Positions 9,717 to 18,640 of a stretch of DNA of 51,082 nt are shown piece after piece (position 1 is the first letter of the stretch; each line of letters begins with the position of its first letter). The translations under genes and the position numbers were made by a program. Origin of the DNA: Fidelibacterota bacterium (GTDB lineage Bacteria > Fidelibacterota > UBA2242 > JAOZSR01); assembly GCA_029939575.1 (NCBI GenBank), contig JAOZSR010000015.1, forward strand, positions 3,200 to 54,281, in the 5' to 3' direction. Below the pieces are notes generated by a model. The model worked only from the letters and a program-made list of their open reading frames with translations. It was not told the origin of the DNA and made no database searches.

Positions 9717-10145
9717 ATGATTCAAGCAAAAAAAGACGACAAAGTAAAAGTACATTATACAGGAAAATTAGAAGATGGAACTATTTTTGATTCATCTGAA
9801 AATCGTGATCCTTTAGAATTTGTTCTTGGTGCCGGAAAAATGATCGCCGGTTTTGACAAAGGCGTTACCGGAATGAAAGTAGGAGAAGAAAAGACTGTCA
9901 ACATTCCATCTGCTGAAGCCTACGGCCCTCATGATCCACAAAGAACTGTTGAAATTGACAAAAATCAATTACCCAAAGATTTGAAACCTGAAATTGGACA
10001 GAAATTACAAATGCAAAACCCAAGCGGTCAGGCATTTGCAGTTACTGTTATGGAAATTAATGATAGTAAAATCATCCTTGATGCCAACCATGATTTAGCA
10101 GGAAAAGACCTGATTTTTGAAATAAAATTGATTTCTATAAACTAA
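9717..10145 (+). CDS. slyD: FKBP-type peptidyl-prolyl isomerase, SlyD-like
   Basis: This 142-residue cytoplasmic prolyl isomerase assists protein folding. The FKBP core is seen in VKVHYTGKLEDGTIFDSS, PLEFVLGAGKMIAGFDKGV and GMKVGEEKTVNIP. The insert-in-flap chaperone domain sits at about 70-125 in place of the FKBP flap, as in SlyD. The sequence AYGPHDPQR matches the family junction AYG. The histidine-rich metal-binding tail of Escherichia coli SlyD is absent, as in many short SlyD proteins. AGGAG at 9707-9711 places the start at this ATG. The gene stands alone, with 263 and 355 bases of noncoding DNA on its two sides. Confidence 0.92.
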   Translation: MIQAKKDDKVKVHYTGKLEDGTIFDSSENRDPLEFVLGAGKMIAGFDKGVTGMKVGEEKTVNIPSAEAYGPHDPQRTVEIDKNQLPKDLKPEIGQKLQMQNPSGQAFAVTVMEINDSKIILDANHDLAGKDLIFEIKLISIN

Positions 10146-10252
10146 TAATTTTTATAGTATTAATAAACCTTAGGATTTTAAATTTCGGGAGTACATTATT
10201 TTTTACTTACATAGATAATCTGAATTATATCCTATATCAAAAGAAATATCCG

Positions 10253-10280
10253 ATAAGGACAATTCAAATTGTTGCCTTAT
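10253..10280. other. imperfect 11-bp inverted repeat
   Basis: ATAAGG-ACAAT pairs with ATTGT-(TG)-CCTTAT around a four-base loop, giving an 11-bp stem with a two-base bulge. No T-run follows, so it is a poor rho-independent terminator. It lies about 180 bases upstream of the promoter candidate for the exported-protein genes and could be an operator, an attenuator remnant or the end of the slyD transcript. Confidence 0.4.
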
Positions 10281-10434
10281 AGTAGAATAAAGGACATTAC
10301 TTTTTCAAATCACTATTAAAAAAATCATAGATTTAAAGTTTAGGTTTAATATGTTTAGTTTTGAGTATCTTAATGGCAAAAATTCATGATTTATTATTTA
10401 ACAATTGTACCTCTTTTTTTCCATAGAAAACCAC

Positions 10435-10463
10435 TTGATAATACCTTTTCTATATTCTATATT
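10435..10463 (+). promoter_or_regulatory. sigma70-type promoter candidate for the exported-protein cluster
   Basis: TTGATA at 10435-10440 and TATATT at 10458-10463 are separated by exactly 17 bases. Transcription would begin near 10470, giving a leader of about 30 bases that contains GGAGG at 10490-10494. The spacing and position are good, but the local AT content raises the chance of a random match. Confidence 0.45.
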
Positions 10464-10500
10464 TACAGGTTATGTTTAAAATTAATTTGGAGGCTTAAAT

Positions 10501-13119
10501 ATGAAAAAATTATTAACCTTTTTTACTGTTGTTGCTCTAACACTGAGTTGTATATTCGCTCAAACAATAATTGGATATACAAGTTTTGAAGAACCTGCAA
10601 TAGGAGGAAAATATTATGATACAGGCGATGCCGCCACTGATCATCCATTAGTTAATAACGATGGTGAAGCATCGGTAAACTATGATCCGGGTGAAACAGG
10701 CCAGGAACTTGGTTTCTCAGCATATTATACAAATACTTTAGATGATGTAGGATTAACTGACGGAGATTATATTGGTGTTACGGATTTTACACCATCTACC
10801 GAAATTGGATTTTCTGAGGGAAACCAGGGCTATCAGCTTTCTGATTGTGATGGTTTAGTGACTGTAACTCTGGATACTGTGTATTTATCAGATGCATCAG
10901 CACCTCAAATGTCTCTTTTTTATTTTATAAAAGATGATGGCTGGGAAACAAATGATTTTGTCAGAATCTGGGTAGAAACCAATTCGGGAGAAATTGAACT
11001 TCTAAATACTGACGGTTCTGACATTGATGATTTAGGAATTGAAGGCACATGGAATAATCTTAGTTCCGATTTAACCGGATATTCCTGGGCAATCTTAAAT
11101 TTCGAACTGCAATCAAATGCCGGATATGAAGCTCTCTATCTTGATTTTATCCAATTTACTGACGGTGAAATAAACTTTCCTCCCACAGCAGATGCCGGTC
11201 CGGATCAATCTGTAAATATTAATTCGAAAGTTACATTATCCGGTACCTCAAGTAGTGATGCAGACGGTACTATTGAAACATTTTTATGGGAACAAACAGC
11301 CGGTGAAACAGTAACTCTGAGTTCTGCTTCTGATGCAACTGTTACATTTACTGCTCCCCCGACCTCCCAGGAACTCTCTTTTACTCTTACCGTGACTGAT
11401 GATGACGGTGATTCTGATATTGACACTGTGAATATTTCTGTATCAAATGTTGGCGCTTCATCAATTTTTTTCAGTGAGTATGTCGAAGGCGCTACCGGTA
11501 ATAATAAATATCTTGAAATTTTTAATGGAAGTGAATCCTCTGTTGATCTTGCGGCAGAAGGTTATTCCTTAGCTGCTACTCATAACGGAGATGGTGATTT
11601 TACTTATGCTGTATTTAGTGATTGGGGAACCGTAGGTACAATCCCGGCTGGTGAAGTTATTGTAATAGCTTCTGATGGTCATGATTTTTACCCAACTCCT
11701 GATCTTGTCCTGCTCTATCCCTCCCCCGTCCATTTCAACGGAAATGATGCTGTGGCATTAATGAAAAACAATGTAGTTGTGGATTTAATTGGCGATCCAA
11801 CCAGTTCGGAAAATATTATAGCTGATATTACTTTAAGAAGAATTTCATCAGTAGAAGAAGGAAATCCGGTTTTTACACTTTCCGAATGGGCAGAATATCC
11901 GGCAAATGATGTCAGTGGACTGGGAAGTCATAACGCAAACGCAGACGCTCCGATAGTTACAGAAATAACAGTATCTCCTGATTTTATTGATATGAATACT
12001 GAAGTTGAAATCAGCGCTGTAATAACATCAGAAAATAGTACAATTGCCTCAGTAATTGTAAAATATGGTACTGACGGTAATCTGATAAATGAATGTGATG
12101 TAACCTGGGAAGACGATCCCCAGCAACATCTCTGGAAAGCATTATTATCATCAATGGAAGGTAACAGTAAAATAGATTTCATTGTAGTTGCAACTGATGA
12201 CAATGGAAATACCGGCGAATCTCCAACCTCCTCATTTTTGGTAGCCGGTAGTAATTATACTCCAATTAGTGACATTCATACAAATGCCGAAACAATGGGC
12301 GGACAACTGGTTACAATAAAAGGAATTATGACAATCGGTGCCGGAGTTTTAAGAAACGACCGGACTTCTGCTTATATTCAGGATGAATCAGGTCGGGGAT
12401 TAAACGTTTATAATTCTGATTTGGTTGATGGAATGGATTTGGGAGATGAAGTTATTGTTGTTGGATTTGTAGAAAAATATTTTTCTACTGTTGAAGTAAA
12501 AGATTTCAATTTTAAAACTCAATCTACAGGCAATGAAATTCCGGTTGCCCAGGAAGTTACTGTTCCCGGTGCAAATAGTTCAGACTGGGAAGGAACATTA
12601 ATCAAATTCCAGGGAACTGTGGCAGAAAAAATCTCAATTACCGGCGGTGTAAAAATAAAAATCAATGAAGGAACTGATACAACAATTGTAATGGTTTGGG
12701 ACGCTACAGGTATTGATACCGAATCTTTAACAATTGGGGAAGCATACTCATTTCAGGGAGTTGGAAGCCAATATTATGATGATTACCAATTATTAGTTGG
12801 CTATCCCGAAGATATCAGAACTCCAAATGCAATTCATAACGATGCTGTCAAAGTTGATAATTTCAAGTTGAATCCGGCTTATCCGAATCCCTTTAACCCA
12901 ACAACAACTATTAGTTGGCAATTAGCAAAAGATAGCCAATATCAGGTTTATCTTTTTAATATGCTTGGTCAAAAAGTAAAAATTGTTGAAGAAGGATTTG
13001 GGAAAAGAGGCACCTATTCTCAAATTTTAAATGCTCGTGATTTGACTTCTGGTGTTTATTTTATCCGCTTAAATACAAACAACCAAGTGTTCACTCAAAA
13101 AATAATTTTAATGAAATAA
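10501..13119 (+). CDS. secreted protein: PKD, lamin-tail, OB-fold, type IX-like sorting domain
   Basis: This 872-residue protein has a signal peptide ending near CIFAQ. An unassigned N-terminal beta domain (about 25-220) is followed by a PKD-like domain (about 227-318, beginning PPTADAGPDQSV). A lamin-tail domain (about 320-485) contains SSIFFSEYVEGATGNNKYLE. Next come an Ig-like region (about 483-585) and an OB-fold segment (about 589-775) with LVTIKGIMTIGAG and SAYIQDESGRGLNVY. This segment resembles the OB folds of YhcR-type extracellular nucleases. The last 85 residues carry NPAYPNPFNPTTTISWQL and SGVYFIRL, a type IX-like sorting domain that predicts surface export. Lamin-tail plus OB-fold modules often accompany secreted nucleases, but no catalytic domain is seen here. 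It may bind nucleic acid at the surface, which is inference. GGAGG lies 6 bases before the start. Confidence 0.82.
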   Translation: MKKLLTFFTVVALTLSCIFAQTIIGYTSFEEPAIGGKYYDTGDAATDHPLVNNDGEASVNYDPGETGQELGFSAYYTNTLDDVGLTDGDYIGVTDFTPSTEIGFSEGNQGYQLSDCDGLVTVTLDTVYLSDASAPQMSLFYFIKDDGWETNDFVRIWVETNSGEIELLNTDGSDIDDLGIEGTWNNLSSDLTGYSWAILNFELQSNAGYEALYLDFIQFTDGEINFPPTADAGPDQSVNINSKVTLSGTSSSDADGTIETFLWEQTAGETVTLSSASDATVTFTAPPTSQELSFTLTVTDDDGDSDIDTVNISVSNVGASSIFFSEYVEGATGNNKYLEIFNGSESSVDLAAEGYSLAATHNGDGDFTYAVFSDWGTVGTIPAGEVIVIASDGHDFYPTPDLVLLYPSPVHFNGNDAVALMKNNVVVDLIGDPTSSENIIADITLRRISSVEEGNPVFTLSEWAEYPANDVSGLGSHNANADAPIVTEITVSPDFIDMNTEVEISAVITSENSTIASVIVKYGTDGNLINECDVTWEDDPQQHLWKALLSSMEGNSKIDFIVVATDDNGNTGESPTSSFLVAGSNYTPISDIHTNAETMGGQLVTIKGIMTIGAGVLRNDRTSAYIQDESGRGLNVYNSDLVDGMDLGDEVIVVGFVEKYFSTVEVKDFNFKTQSTGNEIPVAQEVTVPGANSSDWEGTLIKFQGTVAEKISITGGVKIKINEGTDTTIVMVWDATGIDTESLTIGEAYSFQGVGSQYYDDYQLLVGYPEDIRTPNAIHNDAVKVDNFKLNPAYPNPFNPTTTISWQLAKDSQYQVYLFNMLGQKVKIVEEGFGKRGTYSQILNARDLTSGVYFIRLNTNNQVFTQKIILMK

Positions 13120-13122
13120 ACT

Positions 13123-15102
13123 ATGAAAAAATTAATTCTAAGCTTCTTATCAATTACTCTGTTTCTTTTTGCAGAAACAGACCATATTCTCATATCGGAA
13201 ATTGTAATTTCACCAACCGACGGAGAATATATAAAAATTACCAACCCAACTAATAATACGGTTGATCTGACCGATTATTATCTGACTGATGCAACAGACA
13301 CTTCAACATCCAGTTTTTATTACAATCTACCTTCGGGAAATAATTTTCACAGCGGTTCCAGTTCTGATTTTACTGCTCGATTCCCGGCTGGTTATTCTAT
13401 TAATAGTGGTGAGTCAGTGATTATTGCAATTGATGAAACCCGCTATAATAATGAATACGGTGAAATGCCTGATCTTGCTATAAAATCTGATTTCCTGAAT
13501 GCTGTTGATGGTATTAACAGTATTGGACTTGCTCCGACTTATCTGGATAATTTCAGTGAGACTATTGTGCTTTTCTATTGGGATGGAACTTCTGATATTG
13601 TTAAAGATGTTGATTATATTCTATGGGGAGACAAAAAATGTGCTGTTGATAAAACTGGTATTAGTACATATTTAAATGACACTCCGATTGATCAGCAAGA
13701 ATTTGCGCCTTATCATGTGGAAGGAAAAAAACTCCAACGAATTAGTAATGAAGGCTCAGAAACCAGCAGTGGTGGGAATGGTATTACCGGTCATGATGAA
13801 ACCAGCGAAAATTTAGCTTCCAGTTGGCAAATTGTTTCCATTGGTAATACAAAACCCCAGATCAGTAATGTTAACTATACGCCATCTGCGCCGACAACTG
13901 AAGATAATATAATATTTTCTGTAAACGTTTCTGATGATGGTTCTGTATCAAGTGTTGAAATAATTTACACCTTTGATAATGAACAGCAATCCGCTTCCAT
14001 GACATTGGATGATGGAGTTTATTACTCACCTAACCTGGGACCTTTTGAAACAGTTGACACGCTTTTTTATTATCTGAAAGCTGTTGATGATACCGGTTTA
14101 AAAGACTCTACAAATCTTGCTATTATCAAAATCACCGAACCTGCTCCGGAAATTACTATTCGCTATATCAGAGATCATTGGGAAGATTTTAATGGCAAAA
14201 CAGTAACCCTGACCGGTGTTGTTTCAATCGGCTCAAATGTACTTCGAACAGATAAAACTTCAGCATATATGCAGGATAATTCAGGAAGTGGGATAAATCT
14301 TTTTGCCTATGATCCGACCGAATTAAATCGTGGCGATTCGATTGAAGTTACCGGTACTTTGGAAGAATTTAACGGAGTAACCGAACTTACAAACTGGGAT
14401 ACAGATTACACCCTGCTAAAAACAAACGCTGCTGTACCAAATGTTCCGGAAATTTTTATTGGTGCGCTTAATGAAGATCCTTTATCATGGGAAGGTAGTT
14501 TTATAAATATTAATGGTATTGTAGCTGAAAGAGCAGATGATATTGGTGGTGGTTCCAATGTAACTATTGAGGATGTTAGCGGAAGAACAACTATCAGGAT
14601 TTGGAATACCACAAATGTTCTTTTTAATAGTTTAGGCGAGATGGTTAATCCACACATGGATTCATTATTAAGCGTGGGAAATCATATTTCACTTAATGCT
14701 GTTGTTAGCCTATATAATGCCGAAGCACAGGTGCTTCTTGGTTATGACTTTGATGCTACTCCCTATATTGATGGAGATCCGGGCAATGAAAAAACTACCC
14801 TAAAAACCTCACCCTATCCTTTTGTCCCGCAACTTGGTGAACAAATCCAATTTGAATATGAATATCCTTCCAATTCCAGAGTAATTTTACGAATATATGA
14901 TCTGGCTGGTAGATTCATCACAACTCTTGTTGATGAGTATTTTGCCTTATCATATAACAAAAATGGCTTTTGGAATGGACGGGATGAATTCAATCGCTTA
15001 GTAGTTCCCGGAACCTATCTCTTTCACTTAGAAACAACAAACCGAACTACTGGAAAAACTTTGACCAAAGTAGCACCGGTGGTTGTAGGAGTAAAATTCT
15101 AA
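13123..15102 (+). CDS. secreted lamin-tail and OB-fold protein with FlgD-like C-terminus
   Basis: This 659-residue protein starts 3 bases after the previous stop, so the two are almost certainly co-transcribed. A signal peptide ends near FLFAE. The lamin-tail domain follows at once (about 20-240; HILISEIVISPTDGEYIKI). An Ig-like domain spans about 245-340. The OB-fold region (about 347-560) carries GKTVTLTGVVSIGSNVLRTD and SAYMQDNSGSGINLF, clearly related to the same region of the preceding protein. The end (about 570-659) is a FlgD/Ig-like beta domain (RVILRIYDLAGRFITTLVD, VPGTYLFHL) rather than the classic YPNPFNP sorting domain. No nuclease active site is visible. The two proteins look like diverged duplicates with different anchoring, perhaps partners in one surface complex. 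Confidence 0.8.
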   Translation: MKKLILSFLSITLFLFAETDHILISEIVISPTDGEYIKITNPTNNTVDLTDYYLTDATDTSTSSFYYNLPSGNNFHSGSSSDFTARFPAGYSINSGESVIIAIDETRYNNEYGEMPDLAIKSDFLNAVDGINSIGLAPTYLDNFSETIVLFYWDGTSDIVKDVDYILWGDKKCAVDKTGISTYLNDTPIDQQEFAPYHVEGKKLQRISNEGSETSSGGNGITGHDETSENLASSWQIVSIGNTKPQISNVNYTPSAPTTEDNIIFSVNVSDDGSVSSVEIIYTFDNEQQSASMTLDDGVYYSPNLGPFETVDTLFYYLKAVDDTGLKDSTNLAIIKITEPAPEITIRYIRDHWEDFNGKTVTLTGVVSIGSNVLRTDKTSAYMQDNSGSGINLFAYDPTELNRGDSIEVTGTLEEFNGVTELTNWDTDYTLLKTNAAVPNVPEIFIGALNEDPLSWEGSFININGIVAERADDIGGGSNVTIEDVSGRTTIRIWNTTNVLFNSLGEMVNPHMDSLLSVGNHISLNAVVSLYNAEAQVLLGYDFDATPYIDGDPGNEKTTLKTSPYPFVPQLGEQIQFEYEYPSNSRVILRIYDLAGRFITTLVDEYFALSYNKNGFWNGRDEFNRLVVPGTYLFHLETTNRTTGKTLTKVAPVVVGVKF

Positions 15103-15145
15103 AGATGATATATCGTTCACTAAAAAAATAGAAATAGAGTAAAAT

Positions 15146-16093
15146 ATGAATAAAAAATTAATGGTTCCAAAGCAGAGAAAGTACTTATCTAAATTAATTT
15201 TGTGCTTTTTGCTTTTAATACCAATAATCGGTAATGGACAGGTGTTTACAGAAATTTCTGACCTTGCTGCTCCTATTAGCGGCACAGGTTCTTCAAATAT
15301 AGCAACTATTGATAATGCCTGGTCAATCTTTGTTAACCCGGCCGGATTAAGCAGATTAAAATCTCCGGAAATTATCTCTGCTTTTCACAAATTTTACGGC
15401 ATGTCATTTTTATCTTATAAAGTAGCAGGAATAGCAATACCTGTTAATAAAAAAATTGGCTCCCTTGCTCTCTCCTATCAAAGCAATTCCGTAGATTATT
15501 CCGGAAACATACTTTCCAGCGAAGATGTATATAGTTTTTCCCATGCACTCTATTTGCAAAAAGATATACATTCCACCTTATCAATCGGATATTCTGTTAA
15601 TTTATACCATCTTGATTATGGTAAATCAGCAGGAACCGAAGGTGATGGCAGTAATGGAATTGATCTTGGCGAAGGCTATGGATTTGGGATCGATCTTGGT
15701 ATCCAGGGAAGTTTACGGGAAAGAACCTGGATTGGTTTCTTTGCAAAAAACATTAATTCACCGGAAATGGGAAGCGCACTTTCAAGTTCAGCATTACCAA
15801 GGGCAATTGGAATTGGATTTGGCTATGAACCCTATTATGGCTTAACAACAAATTTTATGATTTACCAGGCTTTTGGCAATAAATCTACCCAATACAGAGG
15901 TGGAATTAATTATAATTTATTCCCCTGGATTTCAATCCGGGCCGGTATAAATACAGCACCAAATACTGTTAACTATGGTTTTTCCATATCCAAATTCGGC
16001 CTTAAAATTGACTATGCCTATATCAATCACCCGATTCTTCCAGGCACAAATCAATTCAGTCTGGGCTATACATTTAACCGTAATAAAAAATAA
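15146..16093 (+). CDS. PorV/UPF0164-like outer-membrane beta-barrel protein
   Basis: This 315-residue exported protein has a hydrophobic signal (ILCFLLLIPIIGNG) after a basic N-terminus and about fourteen alternating amphipathic strands. The early motif AWSIFVNPAGLSR matches the NPAG signature of the PorV/UPF0164 and FadL-like barrel families, and the final strand (TNQFSLGYTFNRNKK) resembles a barrel end. In type IX secretion PorV shuttles CTD-bearing cargo. A PorV-like protein just after a gene with a type IX-like CTD is suggestive, but the match here is by pattern only. The gene lies 43 bases after the lamin-tail gene and 14 bases before the helix-hairpin-helix protein, within the same apparent operon. 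Confidence 0.65.
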   Translation: MNKKLMVPKQRKYLSKLILCFLLLIPIIGNGQVFTEISDLAAPISGTGSSNIATIDNAWSIFVNPAGLSRLKSPEIISAFHKFYGMSFLSYKVAGIAIPVNKKIGSLALSYQSNSVDYSGNILSSEDVYSFSHALYLQKDIHSTLSIGYSVNLYHLDYGKSAGTEGDGSNGIDLGEGYGFGIDLGIQGSLRERTWIGFFAKNINSPEMGSALSSSALPRAIGIGFGYEPYYGLTTNFMIYQAFGNKSTQYRGGINYNLFPWISIRAGINTAPNTVNYGFSISKFGLKIDYAYINHPILPGTNQFSLGYTFNRNKK

Positions 16094-16107
16094 TCACTGA
16101 TAAGAAT

Positions 16108-18603
16108 ATGAATAAAAAAAACAGAATATATTTCATTATTTTTTCACTTTTAATTTGCCTGACCTTTCCTGGTTTTCTTTTAGGAAATATGGATGGAAAA
16201 ATTGACCTCAACCAAGCAACCCTGGAAGAAATTACTCAACTCCCGGTTTCAAAAAATCAAGCCGAAGCCCTAAATAATTGGCTCATTTACATCGGCCCTT
16301 TTGAAAGTGTTTACGATTTACTAAAAGTAGAAGGAATTGATTATCAAACTTTCCTGGAAATAAAAGCTCTTGTGAAAATCAGTCCGGAACTATTAGCCGA
16401 AAGCGACCGCCGTGTTGAAGATAATTACTACAAACTTGAACGCTGGATGTCCAGTGAAGGTGCCAGCGAAAATTTTGTTTCCCGCTGGATGGATCTTTTG
16501 GCAAATCCGGTAAATGTAAACAATCTTGGCTTTTTTGAATTAATAAACTTTTCCGGTGTATCTCCTATAGATGCTTTAGCAGTAATCAAAAAAATTCAAA
16601 GTACACCTATAAAAAGTCGCCGCGATCTGCGAAATACTGAAAACCTTTCCCATTTTGGTTTTACAAATCTTGAGGACTTTATAAAATATACAGATGATGA
16701 AAAGGAAGCCGGAATTAGTGGGAATTTTTCATCAGTTTATAAAAACATCACTCTAAGCCAGACACCAAGCGACGATGCGAGTTCATTTTCCAAGTTTATT
16801 GCCCATAATTATCCTCTCGATGCATTCAATAAATTTCGCCTGAAAATTGGAAATGATATTCACTTTCAGGTTTCACAATTACGTAATCTCGGGGAAAATA
16901 ATATTTATTATGATAATAATGGTGAAAAACAACAAAATTTAAACATTAAAGCTTTTGTCGAAATTAATAAAAAAAATCTGGGTCCATTAAAATTCAATAA
17001 AATTATACTCGGTAATTATGTAGCCTCTTTTGGCCAGGGAATAACAATGGACGCAACCGATTTTTTCCTGCCACGTAAAAGTGGATTCGGCTGGAAAAAA
17101 CGAGTTGTAGGAATTACCGGAAATATTTCGAGAACAACCCAGGCAGGTTTTCAGGGCGCAGCTTTTGAAACTCAATTTGGAAAATTTATCGGAACCGGAC
17201 TTTTTTCACTCACAAATCGTGATGCTATCATTAATTCTGACTCCAGTTTTTCTTCTATGATAACAATGTTTCCCAGAATGAATTACGGCCTTGACAGCCT
17301 TGTCGATAACAACATGATCAATTCCTTGAAAGAAATGATGATAGGTGGAAATGTAAAATATTCAATATTTCCAGGAACTTATGTCGGTGCTACCATCTAT
17401 CAAAGCATGTATAATCGGAAAATGGATTTACAAATAAAAGAATCAATTCTGAACAGTTCAGGACAAGGAAAATATCTGACCCATATTGGAAATTCAGCCG
17501 ATTCTGAAATAGCCGCTGCTTATAGATCATCCTCTTCTTCGATTTGGAGTAAAGCCGAATCATATCGCCGTGTTTATGGACTGGAATTTATGTCTGTTAT
17601 AAATAACGTCAGCTTCCAGGGTGAATATTCACAACTTGACAAGGATGGTGAATTTTTTAAAAGACAAGATGATCCAAAAGCTCTGGTACTTTCAGGGTAT
17701 ATGCAGTTTGATAATTTTAATTTTCTTTTACTTTATCGTGATTATGATCTTGAATATGATAATCCTTATCAACGCTCTTTCAGTAATTATTCACGTTTCA
17801 AGGGTTCAGTTTATGAAGATATTTTTTACCTGAAAGATCCGGCTTTAGCTTACCTTTACTCTGCTTCTGCCCAGCCACAAGCAGAAAAAGGGATATATTA
17901 TTCAAGCAGATATCAAATCCACCGTACACTCGTAGCAAATATAGAACAGGATATCTGGCAGCGGGTCGCAGACAAAGCTCAATACAACAGGTTAGTTCTT
18001 AGGCTTGAATACAGGCCATTGTTTAAATATCGCTTTAGAATTCGTCAAAAATGGCAACACCGGGATAAAACCAATACCTTGAGTCCTGTTTCCTATCAAT
18101 CAAATGAAACAAGACTGGAAGCAATTATGCGGATGTCAAGATTTAACCAGATCAGGATTTTGTATAGTCTTGGATTTACAGAATTCACTCCTCGCTCACG
18201 CCTTATCAAAAATGCAGAAACCGGAGAAGATTCTTATGTTGGGAATGCCGGAATGCCCAGCCAGGCTTTGGGTATTACAATTACTCATAATATGAACGAA
18301 CGAATTAAATTCATGGGTTCAATGATGACTTATAAAGGATTTCTTTGGAATTTTGAGGACACTGATTTTAGAATTTTTAATACAAGCAGCCAGGCCTTTC
18401 ACGGATGGTTGACTATTTTTACCAGGTTATCCAGTGATCTTTCAGTTCGTTTTAAATATACTTTTGATTTGCATGAACCTGTTACAAATGTAATTGGAGG
18501 ATATAATAATATTGGTGCAGGCGAAACAAATCCTTTTATTGATGAAATCTATTATAGAAAATCATATTCGGATTTCAGATTGCAAATTGACTATAGATTT
18601 TAA
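16108..18603 (+). CDS. helix-hairpin-helix domain fused to predicted outer-membrane barrel
   Basis: This 831-residue protein has a signal peptide (FIIFSLLICLTFPGFLLG). A ComEA/GspK-type helix-hairpin-helix region (about 30-95) follows, with KIDLNQATLEEITQLPVS and GPFESVYDLLKVEGI. A second such region spans about 125-195 (NPVNVNNLGFFELINFSGVS). The rest (about 205-831) is rich in alternating beta strands, aromatic girdles and periodic turns, ending in SDFRLQIDYRF with a terminal Phe as outer-membrane barrels do. Helix-hairpin-helix domains bind DNA in competence protein ComEA but serve structural roles in GspK, so DNA binding is possible but unproven. The context of OB-fold proteins and a 5'-nucleotidase favours nucleic-acid handling. 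I know no characterised member with this fusion. Confidence 0.75.
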   Translation: MNKKNRIYFIIFSLLICLTFPGFLLGNMDGKIDLNQATLEEITQLPVSKNQAEALNNWLIYIGPFESVYDLLKVEGIDYQTFLEIKALVKISPELLAESDRRVEDNYYKLERWMSSEGASENFVSRWMDLLANPVNVNNLGFFELINFSGVSPIDALAVIKKIQSTPIKSRRDLRNTENLSHFGFTNLEDFIKYTDDEKEAGISGNFSSVYKNITLSQTPSDDASSFSKFIAHNYPLDAFNKFRLKIGNDIHFQVSQLRNLGENNIYYDNNGEKQQNLNIKAFVEINKKNLGPLKFNKIILGNYVASFGQGITMDATDFFLPRKSGFGWKKRVVGITGNISRTTQAGFQGAAFETQFGKFIGTGLFSLTNRDAIINSDSSFSSMITMFPRMNYGLDSLVDNNMINSLKEMMIGGNVKYSIFPGTYVGATIYQSMYNRKMDLQIKESILNSSGQGKYLTHIGNSADSEIAAAYRSSSSSIWSKAESYRRVYGLEFMSVINNVSFQGEYSQLDKDGEFFKRQDDPKALVLSGYMQFDNFNFLLLYRDYDLEYDNPYQRSFSNYSRFKGSVYEDIFYLKDPALAYLYSASAQPQAEKGIYYSSRYQIHRTLVANIEQDIWQRVADKAQYNRLVLRLEYRPLFKYRFRIRQKWQHRDKTNTLSPVSYQSNETRLEAIMRMSRFNQIRILYSLGFTEFTPRSRLIKNAETGEDSYVGNAGMPSQALGITITHNMNERIKFMGSMMTYKGFLWNFEDTDFRIFNTSSQAFHGWLTIFTRLSSDLSVRFKYTFDLHEPVTNVIGGYNNIGAGETNPFIDEIYYRKSYSDFRLQIDYRF

Positions 18604-18640
18604 TTAACATGATAAAATTAAAAGAGGAAAAATATAAAAA

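Larger units (their letters stand above)
10146..10500. other. 355-base noncoding region before exported-protein genes
   Basis: No credible gene is present; the one short open frame across its right end (10386-10589) is AT-rich and overlaps the next gene's signal peptide. The stretch holds an inverted repeat at 10253-10280, a promoter candidate at 10435-10463 and the ribosome binding site GGAGG at 10490-10494. I see nothing else. Confidence 0.6.

Noticed and set aside
10386-10589. 67-codon plus-strand frame before the secreted lamin-tail gene
   Set aside because: It overlaps the promoter candidate and the signal peptide of the real gene, and its product is composition-driven (Tyr/Phe/Cys-rich) without a ribosome binding site.
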